From: Enterococcus innesii
GTDB lineage: Bacteria > Bacillota > Bacilli > Lactobacillales > Enterococcaceae
Assembly (NCBI GenBank): GCA_018982785.1
Contig: JAHHEN010000006.1
Location: forward strand, 310,001-374,000
Reading direction: 5' to 3'
DNA: 64,000 nucleotides
Program-made: the position numbers and the translations under genes
Notes under the pieces: generated by a model
The model's database searches: none
Told to the model about the DNA's origin: nothing
Seen by the model: only the letters and a program-made list of their open reading frames with translations
Shown here: in pieces, positions 48,990 through 56,895 of the stretch
Layout of the letters: each line of letters opens with the position of its first letter
Numbering within the stretch: the stretch's first letter is position 1

Positions 48990-50158
48990 GTAGCAAAATC
49001 CTCTTGCGCCGATGGCGTGACAGCGATTGCCGACCGTTTGTCTGAATCAGGTACTAAAGTTGGTTTTCCTGATAGCTGTTTTACGTAGCCACCTTGAACA
49101 AGTAGTTCCTCGTACTCTTTCTTCCCTATAGCCTTTTCAACTTTGGGCAGAGTTAAAGGGACCCGATCATACAGCAAGGCTTCTGAAATACCTTTTTCTT
49201 GTAAGAATTGAAAAGCAGCGTCTTGATCTGTGTATCCTCGACCTTTTCGCCCTTCGACGAGTTTGTATCCCGGAATTGAACCGCCTTGCAACAAAACACT
49301 TAGCGAGTGTTCTTTCAACGCTTTCAGCCAACTGATGACCGCATCGGCGTTTTGTAGGTAATAGGCTTTCTCGTCGTCTCCAAGCGTTTTAGGATCTCGA
49401 TCGATATTTGCCTCGACGCGATCGAACTGCTCCGCTTGCGCCCTGCAGATCGGTTTTGCGGGACAAAATCCGCAGTGAGCTCCGGGCAACAGCTCACCTT
49501 CTCCGTCAAAAGCAGCCTGTGCTTTTCCTTTGATTGATTCCCCCCATGCTTTGAGTTCTTCTGCACTCATACGACACTCTGTGGTCTCGATCGGATTACG
49601 TGGCTGAAAGACAACCATCACAACATCTTTAATTGAATATAGGAAGCTATATTCTTGCATTGCTCCAAGCGCATAAAGACGTAACTGCACCGTTTCGTTT
49701 GCAACAACTGCCTTATTACGGCCATATTTGAAATCAATCACGTAGAGAGTGCTTGAATGGATCATTAGACAATCGACAGTCCCGAAGCCTTCTGGCGCGT
49801 AGGCAGAGAAATCCACTTTCTTCTCGACTGCTACGTGCGGTTTTTGATCGAATTGAAGCGCGATCTCTTTGATGTAATTCAAATAATCTTCTGTGTGGCG
49901 CAGCATCTCATCTTGATAAAACTCTTTCTTTTTCAGCTTGTTTAAACGACGCGTGAACGCTGTTTGTGAGATCGGTTCAACAAAGTATTTACGTAAACGT
50001 AATTCGGCAATTTCGTGGGCTAACGTACCTTCTGCGGCTGCCTCGCTTGTTGTATCCGGAAACTGTTCTGCCAATCGTGCAGACGGCGTGCAAGCCGTCC
50101 ACCGATCAGCTGCGCTAGCTGATAGAAGCGCATGATCTCGTTCTTTGTGATCAATCAT
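48986..50158 (-). CDS. DUF2800 PD-(D/E)XK nuclease
   Basis: 390 aa. RecB/Cas4-like nuclease superfamily: AEGTLAHEIAELRLR for the His/Glu, TVDCLMI and LYVIDFKYGRN for D-x(n)-D-x-K. Cysteines in AHCGFCPAKPICRAQ may bind an Fe-S cluster or zinc. Widespread in Gram-positive phages beside the ssDNA-binding protein and DNA polymerase. ATGA-coupled to the gene upstream. Confidence 0.87.
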   Translation of the reverse strand: MIDHKERDHALLSASAADRWTACTPSARLAEQFPDTTSEAAAEGTLAHEIAELRLRKYFVEPISQTAFTRRLNKLKKKEFYQDEMLRHTEDYLNYIKEIALQFDQKPHVAVEKKVDFSAYAPEGFGTVDCLMIHSSTLYVIDFKYGRNKAVVANETVQLRLYALGAMQEYSFLYSIKDVVMVVFQPRNPIETTECRMSAEELKAWGESIKGKAQAAFDGEGELLPGAHCGFCPAKPICRAQAEQFDRVEANIDRDPKTLGDDEKAYYLQNADAVISWLKALKEHSLSVLLQGGSIPGYKLVEGRKGRGYTDQDAAFQFLQEKGISEALLYDRVPLTLPKVEKAIGKKEYEELLVQGGYVKQLSGKPTLVPDSDKRSAIAVTPSAQEDFAT

Positions 50159-50688
50159 ATCTTTGCCCCTAATTCGCGTAGCTTCGTTGCAAAAGCGCCG
50201 TACTGCTCCTTAGGTAAATCGGTCAGGGATGCTACTCCAAACGTGTTGATTGCCTCTATGAGCTGAGATTGCTTTCCTGCATCGCTTAAGGGCGCAGCGG
50301 CTGCAGCCAACTGCTCGAACGTGTATTGCGGCGCTGATGCTACTGGTGCCGTTGCTGCAGGAGCAGTCGGGACAGCCGTTGTTGGTGCAGTTGGCGGCGC
50401 TTGGGTTGTAACAGGTTGTACAGGCGCCGTAGGTGTGGGTGCAACTGGAGTTGCTGGCGGTGTCACAGGCGCAGTGTTAGTAGGCACGGCTGGTTGACCA
50501 TGTGCGGATTGTTCTGTGCCGGAGATCGAGACCATAGAGTTTACTGGCTTTTTTTCTTCTGTGTCACTGAATTTGTACTCAGGTACTTTCTGTGCCTCTT
50601 TTACTACTTGATCATGTAGCGATTTAACTGCCTCTTTGTACTCTTCTGTTGAAAATGCTTCAATTGTCGTTGTGATTCTAAATGTCAT
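50155..50688 (-). CDS. Phage protein with long Pro/Thr/Ala linker
   Basis: 177 aa. Short N-terminal beta-helical domain, then ~70 residues of Pro/Ala/Thr/Val low complexity (about 65-130), then a C-terminal helical domain YTFEQLAAAAAPLSDAGK. Such C-terminal modules resemble those of phage ssDNA-binding helper proteins. RBS AGGAGG. Confidence 0.65.
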   Translation of the reverse strand: MTFRITTTIEAFSTEEYKEAVKSLHDQVVKEAQKVPEYKFSDTEEKKPVNSMVSISGTEQSAHGQPAVPTNTAPVTPPATPVAPTPTAPVQPVTTQAPPTAPTTAVPTAPAATAPVASAPQYTFEQLAAAAAPLSDAGKQSQLIEAINTFGVASLTDLPKEQYGAFATKLRELGAKI

Positions 50689-50701
50689 GTTTTTTTCCTC
50701 C

Positions 50702-51292
50702 TTATTTTGTTCTTACTGGCGCGATCAAGCCTTCGAATAGCCCGTCGATTTTAAAGACCATTGGTCGGATAGGACTTAGTGCGCGGAACTGGACAGGCAT
50801 GGGACTACAGTCAGCAATAAATGCCATCACACAAATCAGATATTTACATTTAAAAGCCGTCGTCATTTGGTCGCCACTTAGACCGTGTAGCGGAAACGAG
50901 GCTTCCGATCCTTTACCTGAAACCACCATCCCATCAGTCGAGATTGACAGTTGAATCGTGCTTTCTTTATCGAGTGATTTAAGATATTTTGCGACATCTG
51001 CTGCAGTCTCCCGCGATAAGTACCAGTTAGTTGTAAAATTTGCTGGAAATAAACGATTTGTCTCAGGATAAGATCCTTCAAATTCTTTCAGTCCTTTCGG
51101 ATGCAGTGCCAAATCTGGTAATGGATCGACTCTGCTATCGATTCGGTTTAAGAGTCGCAATAAAATGTGTGAATTCGTTGCTTCGATGTGTCCATCCGGC
51201 GTAAAATGAATTGCTTGCAGGATGGGTCTAGAGGTGTCCGTTGCTGCAAAATTGCATAGATGTCGATAGGTGTTTTGCGGTTTTAGTTTCAT
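50702..51292 (-). CDS. Sliding-clamp-like (DnaN-like) phage protein
   Basis: 196 aa, roughly half the usual ~370 aa DnaN length. DTSRPILQAIHF near the start and the C-terminal KYLICVMAFI, RALSPIRPMVFKIDG and LIAPVRTK copy the DnaN pattern, including the final L-x-P-V-R motif. Probably a phage clamp or clamp modulator for its own family A polymerase; the assignment rests on these motifs only. Confidence 0.68.
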   Translation of the reverse strand: MKLKPQNTYRHLCNFAATDTSRPILQAIHFTPDGHIEATNSHILLRLLNRIDSRVDPLPDLALHPKGLKEFEGSYPETNRLFPANFTTNWYLSRETAADVAKYLKSLDKESTIQLSISTDGMVVSGKGSEASFPLHGLSGDQMTTAFKCKYLICVMAFIADCSPMPVQFRALSPIRPMVFKIDGLFEGLIAPVRTK

Positions 51293-51318
51293 AATGGTAT
51301 AATCTCCTTGAATGAATT

Positions 51319-51993
51319 TTAATTAGTTATACGTTTGCCTTCACTAGCGGGAACTGGTGTAGGCTCTTTTTTTGTGTTAAATACAAAGCAGAGCTCATTT
51401 TCTCTTTTAAATGCTTCACGAGACCTGCTGCTAATCCCAGATTTAGCTTTATCGGGTTTGATCTTAATTAATCCAGTTTTGCGCATATTTGCTATTTTTT
51501 GACCTACCTGAAGACGGGATCTCGAAAGTAACTTTGCTAACTCATCGGTATTGTTTGCAAAACCAAACTCATCAAATCTTATATTCTCCATGATCAATTT
51601 AGTTTCTTTGTCAGTATACGATCGTAACTTATACGGGATATCTGCTCCATTTTCCCGAAGTCTTGAAATCCTTACGTTGACTGAATAGTAGCTTCTCCCT
51701 AATGCATCTGCAATCTCTTGATAAGTGGTGCCAGCCTTTAAAGCATTGATAATAATCTTATCCTCATATTTGCTAAATGGTTGCCTATATAGGGTAATCG
51801 GATCATCTATATCGGTACCGGGTAACCTTCCAATTTTTCTAAGCCGAGTAATTCTTGTAGAAAGAGAGCTTTTGTTTCGGTTCGGTAGTAGTGATAGCAT
51901 TTCTTTTTTGTTTTTCGTAAAACCATGGTGATCAAACTGGATATTATCAATCAAAATTTGTTCCTCTTCATCTGTCCATTTAATACGCACCAT
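51319..51993 (-). CDS. Triple Myb/SANT-like DNA-binding protein
   Basis: 224 aa. Three related units: about residues 4-54 (KWTDEEEQILIDNIQFDHHG), 72-115 (FSKYEDKIIINAL) and 124-176 (SYTDKETKLIMENIRFDEFG). Each has an acidic first helix and a basic recognition helix (STRITRLRKIG, NVRISRLRENG, GQKIANMRKTG). The C-terminus is basic and unstructured. A DNA-binding regulator or replication factor; phage role unknown. RBS GGGGTG. Confidence 0.72.
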   Translation of the reverse strand: MVRIKWTDEEEQILIDNIQFDHHGFTKNKKEMLSLLPNRNKSSLSTRITRLRKIGRLPGTDIDDPITLYRQPFSKYEDKIIINALKAGTTYQEIADALGRSYYSVNVRISRLRENGADIPYKLRSYTDKETKLIMENIRFDEFGFANNTDELAKLLSRSRLQVGQKIANMRKTGLIKIKPDKAKSGISSRSREAFKRENELCFVFNTKKEPTPVPASEGKRITN

Positions 51994-51994
51994 A

Positions 51995-52141
51995 TCATTT
52001 CACCCCCATAATCCAAATTAGTGTTAGTAGTAAAACGATATTAACAATCAAACTCATGTAACAAACAATTTGCGTTCTTATTAGCTGTTTTCGTGGACTA
52101 CGACTGCCGTCGAACGCGGCTAGACCGGCCGGTCTTCTCAA
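51995..52141 (-). CDS. 48-aa membrane peptide
   Basis: TTG start (RBS AAGGAGGGG) overlapping the upstream TGA. Basic N-terminal half, then one transmembrane helix at ~28-46 (SLIVNIVLLLTLIWIMG). Ends one base before the Myb-like start. Probable small coupled gene. Confidence 0.55.
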   Translation of the reverse strand: MRRPAGLAAFDGSRSPRKQLIRTQIVCYMSLIVNIVLLLTLIWIMGVK

Positions 52142-52320
52142 CGTATACCCCTCCTTCGCATTTCATCTAAATGATCATCAAACGCTTTTCGCCGACGTCT
52201 CATTCGCTCATCCATCCGCTTCGATTCTTTGCGTGCATGCATAAGAACCATAACCGTAAAAACTAATAGCAAAATCATCCAAATGATCGCTAACACAAAA
52301 ATTACATTTACTGGTGTCAC
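52138..52320 (-). CDS. 60-aa membrane protein
   Basis: GTG start overlapping the upstream TAG, with GGAGG. A transmembrane helix at ~6-28, then a strongly basic Arg/Lys tail (KRMDERMRRRRKAFDDH). Cytoplasmic tail could touch nucleic acid or the membrane surface. Unknown. Confidence 0.62.
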   Translation of the reverse strand: MTPVNVIFVLAIIWMILLLVFTVMVLMHARKESKRMDERMRRRRKAFDDHLDEMRRRGIR

Positions 52321-52484
52321 TATACTTCCTCCTTTGCTTCAAAAACCGACACCCGACTATAGGTAACAGGACCTTCGACATAGTCAAACAAAAAATCGAG
52401 CGCCCGTGCCTGAGCTTGGGCTAAATCTTCGGCTTCGACATAACATATCTGTGCACCGTAGTAATAAACGTCGTATTTTTTCAT
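52320..52484 (-). CDS. 54-aa early protein
   Basis: Starts MKKYDVYYYGAQICYVEAED, then an Ala/Gln/Leu helix. RBS AGAGG. Shares one base with the next GTG start. Unknown. Confidence 0.58.
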   Translation of the reverse strand: MKKYDVYYYGAQICYVEAEDLAQAQARALDFLFDYVEGPVTYSRVSVFEAKEEV

Positions 52485-52486
52485 CG

Positions 52487-52873
52487 TTATTCCTCTTTTC
52501 CAGCAAAAGCATTAGAAAGCGAAGCTAACGGCTCAACTTCTTCGAAATATTCTATCAAGCGATCATACTCAACGCCCGAAAGCATCTTGGCACCGACTGA
52601 GCATATAGTATTTTCAAAGGTCGTCCAAAGAGTTTTAATTCGATCACGTTCTGCAAAATATTCACCCGGTGTCCACTCTTCTCTTTCGTCATTGCTTGCG
52701 TTCAAGCGTTGCATGGTATTCAGTTCTTCGTTAATAACTTCAGTAAGTTTTGCGTAAGCTGTTGCTTTAACTTCTGGTTCAACAGGCCAGTACCTATTAA
52801 CCAAATTCAATGTTTCTTCTCTCGTGTGTACCGTGTGGGAGATTTTCCCATCTGTAAAACTAACTGTTTTCAT
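52487..52873 (-). CDS. Early phage protein, unknown
   Basis: 128 aa, acidic and helical (NRYWPVEPEVKATAYAKLTE, YFEEVEPLASLSNAF). RBS GGAGG; its start overlaps the upstream stop by 4 bp. No domain recognised. Confidence 0.65.
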   Translation of the reverse strand: MKTVSFTDGKISHTVHTREETLNLVNRYWPVEPEVKATAYAKLTEVINEELNTMQRLNASNDEREEWTPGEYFAERDRIKTLWTTFENTICSVGAKMLSGVEYDRLIEYFEEVEPLASLSNAFAGKEE

Positions 52874-53064
52874 GCAGATTCCTCCTTCGCTTTCACAACT
52901 CTAATACCGTTTTGTTGTAAATTGATTATCTTGGTTATCTCTATTTGCAAATCTTCCGGTGGTCCAAAAGGTGGATCGAATTTCCCCGTCTCCGGGTCTA
53001 TTTTTAACCGTGTACCATCTTTCGAATAACAGATGAGGTTCAATTCTTTTTGTTTCCTTGGCAT
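52870..53064 (-). CDS. Early phage protein, unknown
   Basis: 64 aa from the ATG at 53064 with GAGGTG upstream; the frame is open further to 53157 without RBS. Contains DPETGKFDPPFGPPEDLQ. First gene after the CI-type operator O1. Unknown. Confidence 0.6.
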   Translation of the reverse strand: MPRKQKELNLICYSKDGTRLKIDPETGKFDPPFGPPEDLQIEITKIINLQQNGIRVVKAKEESA

Positions 53065-53167
53065 TTTTCTCACCTCGCTTTGTACTGTTTCTTTTGCTGT
53101 ACTCGTTTTCCTCCAACGAGGTTTAACCCTAGCAAAGAATGTTACTCCAAAGAACAAAACACTAAAT

Positions 53168-53182
53168 ATGATTAAAAATCAT
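53168..53182. promoter_or_regulatory. CI/Cro operator O1
   Basis: A perfect palindrome ATGATT-AAA-AATCAT downstream of cro. On the minus strand TTGTCT lies upstream, so a second lytic promoter may overlap it. Confidence 0.65.
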
Positions 53183-53198
53183 ATTGAAGACAAAAAAA

Positions 53199-53411
53199 TT
53201 AAACCCCCTCTTTTTCTCGATGTTCGATTCCTAAAATTTCGTCACTAGATACACCAAAAAACATGGCTAGCTTTACGATATTTTCAGCATTCATTGACAA
53301 CGGGTTACTCTCCCAATTACTAATCGATGTTTGGGTAGTACCAATTTTTTCAGCAAGATCTCTTTGAGACATCTTTCCTTTTCTAGCTCTTAACTCTGCA
53401 ATGCCTACCAT
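53199..53411 (-). CDS. Cro-like repressor
   Basis: 70 aa from the ATG at 53411 (AAGGAGG); the frame is open to 53435. Almost all of it is an Xre helix-turn-helix (MSQRDLAEKIGTTQTSISNWE). First gene of the lytic operon, divergent from the CI-type gene. Expected to bind the shared 15-bp palindromes and repress the lysogenic promoter. Confidence 0.85.
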   Translation of the reverse strand: MVGIAELRARKGKMSQRDLAEKIGTTQTSISNWESNPLSMNAENIVKLAMFFGVSSDEILGIEHREKEGV

Positions 53412-53441
53412 TTTTTTCCTCCTTTCATTTCTCATGTTTAA

Positions 53442-53579
53442 AATATAACATGATTTTTAATCATACACAAGCGAAATATATGATTTATTATCACATTTTT
53501 TTTATTACATTATATATAAATCACCACAAATCTGATTTTTTTTCATATACATTGATTTTAAATCATATTGTGATATAAT
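53442..53579. promoter_or_regulatory. Lysis-lysogeny switch: divergent promoters and operators O2-O4
   Basis: Lytic promoter (minus): TTGTGT (53470-53465), 17 bp, TATATT (53447-53442). Operator O2, ATGATT-TTT-AATCAT (53450-53464), lies entirely in its spacer. O3 (53480-53494) has two mismatches. Lysogenic promoter (plus): TTGATT (53552-53557), 16 bp, extended -10 TGATATAAT (53571-53579). O4 (53552-53566, one mismatch) overlaps its -35, so the repressor can shut both promoters. Confidence 0.8.
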
Positions 53580-53602
53580 ATTCTTATCAAGGAGGTTGGC
53601 AA

Positions 53603-54271
53603 ATGGATAAGATGGGAAACAAAATAAGGCATTTAAGAGAGAGCAGAAATATGACCCAAACAGAGCTATCTGAAATGCTAGGTATGAAAACTTACACCAC
53701 CGTTTCAAAATGGGAGAGCGGTGAAAATTTCCCTAAAGGAAAGGATTTGAAAAAGTTAGCAGAGATATTTAAAGTTAGTTCTGACTATTTGCTGGGTTTA
53801 GATAACGATAATAAAATTTCAATAGAAACTGTTTACAATCAATTAGTCCCGAAACGACAAAAAAAAGTATACGAGTATGCAGAGCGACAATTAGAAGAGC
53901 AGAATAATAAGGTAGTTCCTTTGCTCGGCGGAGTTGCAGCTAATCCTGCCGAACTTGCATATGGAGACATTGCCGCAGAAGAGGTTGTGGAATATAACGT
54001 TCCCGAGAAAGCCGATTGTGCTTTAGTTGTGCACGGTGATTCGATGGAGCCTGATTACCACGACGGAGATATTGTGTTCTATAAGTGTCAAATTACTATT
54101 GAAAACGGTGAAACGGCAGTTGTTGAAATAAACGGAGATGGCGTCACACTGAAAAAAGTCTATTTTAATTTTGACGAGGATAAAGTGATTTTACGTTCTT
54201 TGAACGATAAGTACGAAGATAGGGAATTGAACCCAGAAGAAGTTAGAGTATTAGGTAAAGTAATCAAATAA
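53603..54271 (+). CDS. CI-type phage repressor with S24 peptidase domain
   Basis: 222 aa. Xre HTH at ~6-65, a linker, then a LexA-like S24 domain: catalytic Ser147 in HGDSMEP and Lys184 or 185 in VTLKKVYF. RecA-promoted self-cleavage is expected, linking induction to DNA damage. The probable cleavage site reads GVAANP (Ala113-Asn114) instead of Ala-Gly. RBS AGGAGG. Holds the prophage quiescent by binding the palindromes around 53450-53566. Confidence 0.92.
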   Translation: MDKMGNKIRHLRESRNMTQTELSEMLGMKTYTTVSKWESGENFPKGKDLKKLAEIFKVSSDYLLGLDNDNKISIETVYNQLVPKRQKKVYEYAERQLEEQNNKVVPLLGGVAANPAELAYGDIAAEEVVEYNVPEKADCALVVHGDSMEPDYHDGDIVFYKCQITIENGETAVVEINGDGVTLKKVYFNFDEDKVILRSLNDKYEDRELNPEEVRVLGKVIK

Positions 54272-54356
54272 AAATACCCCTCAAAGTTTGCAGCTTTGAT
54301 TGGGGTACCCTCTGTTATGCGCTTACAACTATATTTTAGCAGAAAGAGGGAAAAAG

Positions 54357-55337
54357 ATGAATAAAAACGAAGATTATTCTAAAGTATTTAAGTTTGGGAG
54401 TTTATTATATCCAAAATCGAAAGTAACTCTCGAATATGACCATTTGAAAATTGAGCAGAATAAAAGAAAGCAGATCATAAAATTCATTGATATTTTGAAG
54501 GTCTATCACCAGAAAGGATCTACTACAGACAGCACCACCGGGAAAATATGTTTTAGTAACAAAAACGAGCTATCTCTGCGCGATCTCCTTTTATTAGATC
54601 AGGCCTTTACATATCCACCTAAGCAACTTCCGCAAGCAGAGAAATTCCTCGAGTTATTAGAAGGGATTCCCACAGAGGAGGTTCAAGGGTTAGGAGAAGA
54701 AGCTGTAAAATTTTACGAAGAGCAGCAGAAACAAGCACTTGATCTCGCTACTCCTCCGCAAGGAACTGATAACTTAGGCTTAGCGGAGTTTGATGAAACA
54801 AACAAAGTAGCTCGCTTTTTCACGGGATATGCTGAGGGCGGTTGGGAAGAAGTACCCTTTGAGTTAATAAGAGGGTATGAGGTAGAAGAAGACGGTGAAA
54901 CTAAAGTAGCAAGCGGCGCAAAAGCAGCTGCTATAGGAACAGTTCTGTTCGGCCCAGCAGGAATGGTTGCCGGCGCTATCATAGGCAACGGAAAAGAAAA
55001 AGAGTTTGCTGATAGTTTGAACTTAGCCGTGATGCTTAAAGGAAGAACCACAATCCGAGTTCAATTTCTCTCAAAACGAACTAAAAAAAATAGCTCTAAA
55101 TATCAACAGGCAGTCGACTCCCTTGAACTAATCACCACTTATCTTAATCCAATTATTGGCGGCAACGTATCGAAGGAAGAAGTCAGCGAGACTGTAGTTG
55201 AAAAAAATCGAGCCGACATCCAGCCCCAATCGTCCCCTCCGATCGGAGATATTCGAGAATTTAAAGCTTTGCTGGACGAAGGTATCATCACTCAAGAAGA
55301 GTTTGACCGGAAGAAAAAAGAACTATTAGGACTTTAA
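54357..55337 (+). CDS. Lysogenic-module protein with glycine zipper and SHOCT domain
   Basis: 326 aa from the ATG at 54357 (GAGGG). The N-terminal ~130 residues resemble a small PH-like beta domain. A hydrophobic Gly-zipper AAIGTVLFGPAGMVAGAIIG at ~200-220 may insert in membranes. The last ~28 residues are a SHOCT motif (FKALLDEGIITQEEFDRKKK). It lies between repressor and integrase, so it should be expressed in lysogens. Function unknown. Confidence 0.75.
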   Translation: MNKNEDYSKVFKFGSLLYPKSKVTLEYDHLKIEQNKRKQIIKFIDILKVYHQKGSTTDSTTGKICFSNKNELSLRDLLLLDQAFTYPPKQLPQAEKFLELLEGIPTEEVQGLGEEAVKFYEEQQKQALDLATPPQGTDNLGLAEFDETNKVARFFTGYAEGGWEEVPFELIRGYEVEEDGETKVASGAKAAAIGTVLFGPAGMVAGAIIGNGKEKEFADSLNLAVMLKGRTTIRVQFLSKRTKKNSSKYQQAVDSLELITTYLNPIIGGNVSKEEVSETVVEKNRADIQPQSSPPIGDIREFKALLDEGIITQEEFDRKKKELLGL

Positions 55338-55446
55338 ATCAAAAAAAAAGCACGCCCCACCGACCAAAGTAAGAGCGCGCAAAACAAATAAATTAATAGG
55401 CTTATTTGCTACGCCTATTTTACCAAAATTTAGGAGTGATATCCAC

Positions 55447-56856
55447 ATGAAAAGAGCGGCACTCTACATAAGAGTCTCTACTATGGAGCAAGCAAAAGAA
55501 GGTTACTCGATCCCTGCACAAACAAGTAAACTCAAAGCTTACGCAGAAGCAAAAGATTATTATGTCGTGAACACCTATACTGATCCAGGCTATTCAGGAG
55601 CAAAACTTGAGCGTCCGGGTCTCAAACAATTGATCTCTGATGTGAAAGCGAAAAAGATTGATATTGTTATCGTCTACAAATTAGATCGACTCTCTCGATC
55701 ACAGAAAAACACTTTGTACCTGATCGAGGACGTCTTTCAAAAGCACGGCGTTGATTTCATCTCAATGCTAGAAAGTTTTGATACCTCTACCCCGTTCGGA
55801 CGCGCTACGATTGGCATGCTATCTGTTTTTGCACAGCTTGAACGAGACACCATCACGGAAAGAATGCACATGGGTCGCACAGAACGTGCAAAACAAGGTT
55901 ATTACCATGGATCAGGCGTCGTCCCACTAGGCTACGATTACGTAAACGGTGAGCTGATCATCAATGAGTACGAAGCAAAAATCGTACAAGAAATATTTGA
56001 TTTGTATGTAAACCACGGTAAGGGTCAGCAACATATTACGCGGAAGCTGGTCCAAAAATACCCAGACAAAGTAAAAACTCTGACGATCATAAAGTACGCC
56101 CTTCAAAACCCGCTTTACATCGGGAAAATAAGCTGGGATGGCCAAGTCTATCAAGGCAACCACTCCCCTATCATTTCTCAGGAACTATTCGAAAAGGCGC
56201 AAAAGATATTCAGGGAAAAAGCAAAATTTAGCACCACAAATCACAATCAGAAATCGCTCCTTGCCGGTTTCATTTACTGCGGAAAATGCGGCGCGAAGGT
56301 TTTCAGAGAAGCCGGTGGCGGCGGAAGCTACAAAGGGAAAAAGTATAACTACGCCTATTACACTTGCCGATCAGTGAAGAAAATGATGCCTTCCCTCGTG
56401 AAAGATTGGGACTGCGATCAGAAGCGCCAACGATGCGAGGCCGTCGAAGCAAAAGTAATCGATGCAATCAAGACTTTAGACTTCAAACAGTTACGATTTG
56501 ATATTGAAAACGAAAAAATAGACAAAGTACAGCAAATAAAGGACATAGAGAACGCCTTGAAAAAGAAAGAGACTGAAAAAAACAAGTTGATTGATCTCTA
56601 CCAGTTCGGAAACATCGAAGTCGACACACTAAATGATCGTATACATTCTATCAATATGACCTTAGACGAGCTTAAACATGAGATGGCCGCGCTAGACATG
56701 GAGGACGATAAAAACGAAAAGATACTTCTTCTAGACGAGGCTGAAAACTTTGACTGGAAAAATGCAGCTACAGAATTAAAAATTAATATTGCCCGTAGAC
56801 TTATTGACAGAGTAACCCTTAATGACGAGGATGTAATTGTCAATTTTATTTTTTAG
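55447..56856 (+). CDS. Large serine recombinase (prophage integrase)
   Basis: 469 aa. Catalytic Ser11 in YIRVSTMEQ, resolvase domain to ~150, recombinase domain, zinc ribbon (FIYCGKCGAKVF with YYTCRS and DWDCDQ at ~275-330) and coiled coil ~350-410. Inserts the prophage in radC at attB. Its stop codon (56854-56856) overlaps the first base of the attR arm. RBS AGGAGTG. No separate excision (RDF) gene is recognised. Confidence 0.95.
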   Translation: MKRAALYIRVSTMEQAKEGYSIPAQTSKLKAYAEAKDYYVVNTYTDPGYSGAKLERPGLKQLISDVKAKKIDIVIVYKLDRLSRSQKNTLYLIEDVFQKHGVDFISMLESFDTSTPFGRATIGMLSVFAQLERDTITERMHMGRTERAKQGYYHGSGVVPLGYDYVNGELIINEYEAKIVQEIFDLYVNHGKGQQHITRKLVQKYPDKVKTLTIIKYALQNPLYIGKISWDGQVYQGNHSPIISQELFEKAQKIFREKAKFSTTNHNQKSLLAGFIYCGKCGAKVFREAGGGGSYKGKKYNYAYYTCRSVKKMMPSLVKDWDCDQKRQRCEAVEAKVIDAIKTLDFKQLRFDIENEKIDKVQQIKDIENALKKKETEKNKLIDLYQFGNIEVDTLNDRIHSINMTLDELKHEMAALDMEDDKNEKILLLDEAENFDWKNAATELKINIARRLIDRVTLNDEDVIVNFIF

Positions 56857-56895
56857 TATTTACTGTTACTTATTGACTGATTCAACGATCCGATG
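56856..56895. other. attR junction of the prophage in radC
   Basis: Arm GTATTTACTG at 56856-56865 in the prophage, shared GA at 56875-56876, then radC. Joining the prophage halves gives attP with arms that match at 16 of 19 positions around TC, the symmetry expected of a serine-integrase site. Confidence 0.85.

Larger units (their letters stand above)
16727..56876. mobile_element. Complete-looking ~40.1 kb siphovirus prophage inserted in radC
   Basis: It is bounded by att half-sites that split radC. It carries a serine integrase, CI/Cro switch, replication, packaging, head, tail and lysis modules in normal order, plus accessory genes at the left end. Minus-strand lytic genes run from 53411 to 18482; plus-strand lysogeny genes lie at 53603-56856. 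The tail genes (G/GT chaperones, tape measure, Dit, Tal, BppU) mark a long-tailed siphovirus. Seven of its genes carry small frameshifts in this sequence, so viability is uncertain. Confidence 0.95.

Noticed and set aside
52870-53157. Longer 95-aa version of the first early gene
   Set aside because: It needs a TTG start without RBS; the ATG at 53064 has GAGGTG.
54272-54312. Terminator after the repressor on the plus strand
   Set aside because: The hairpin TACCCC...GGGGTA is clear, but the T-run is on the minus-strand side, so it does not terminate plus-strand transcription well.
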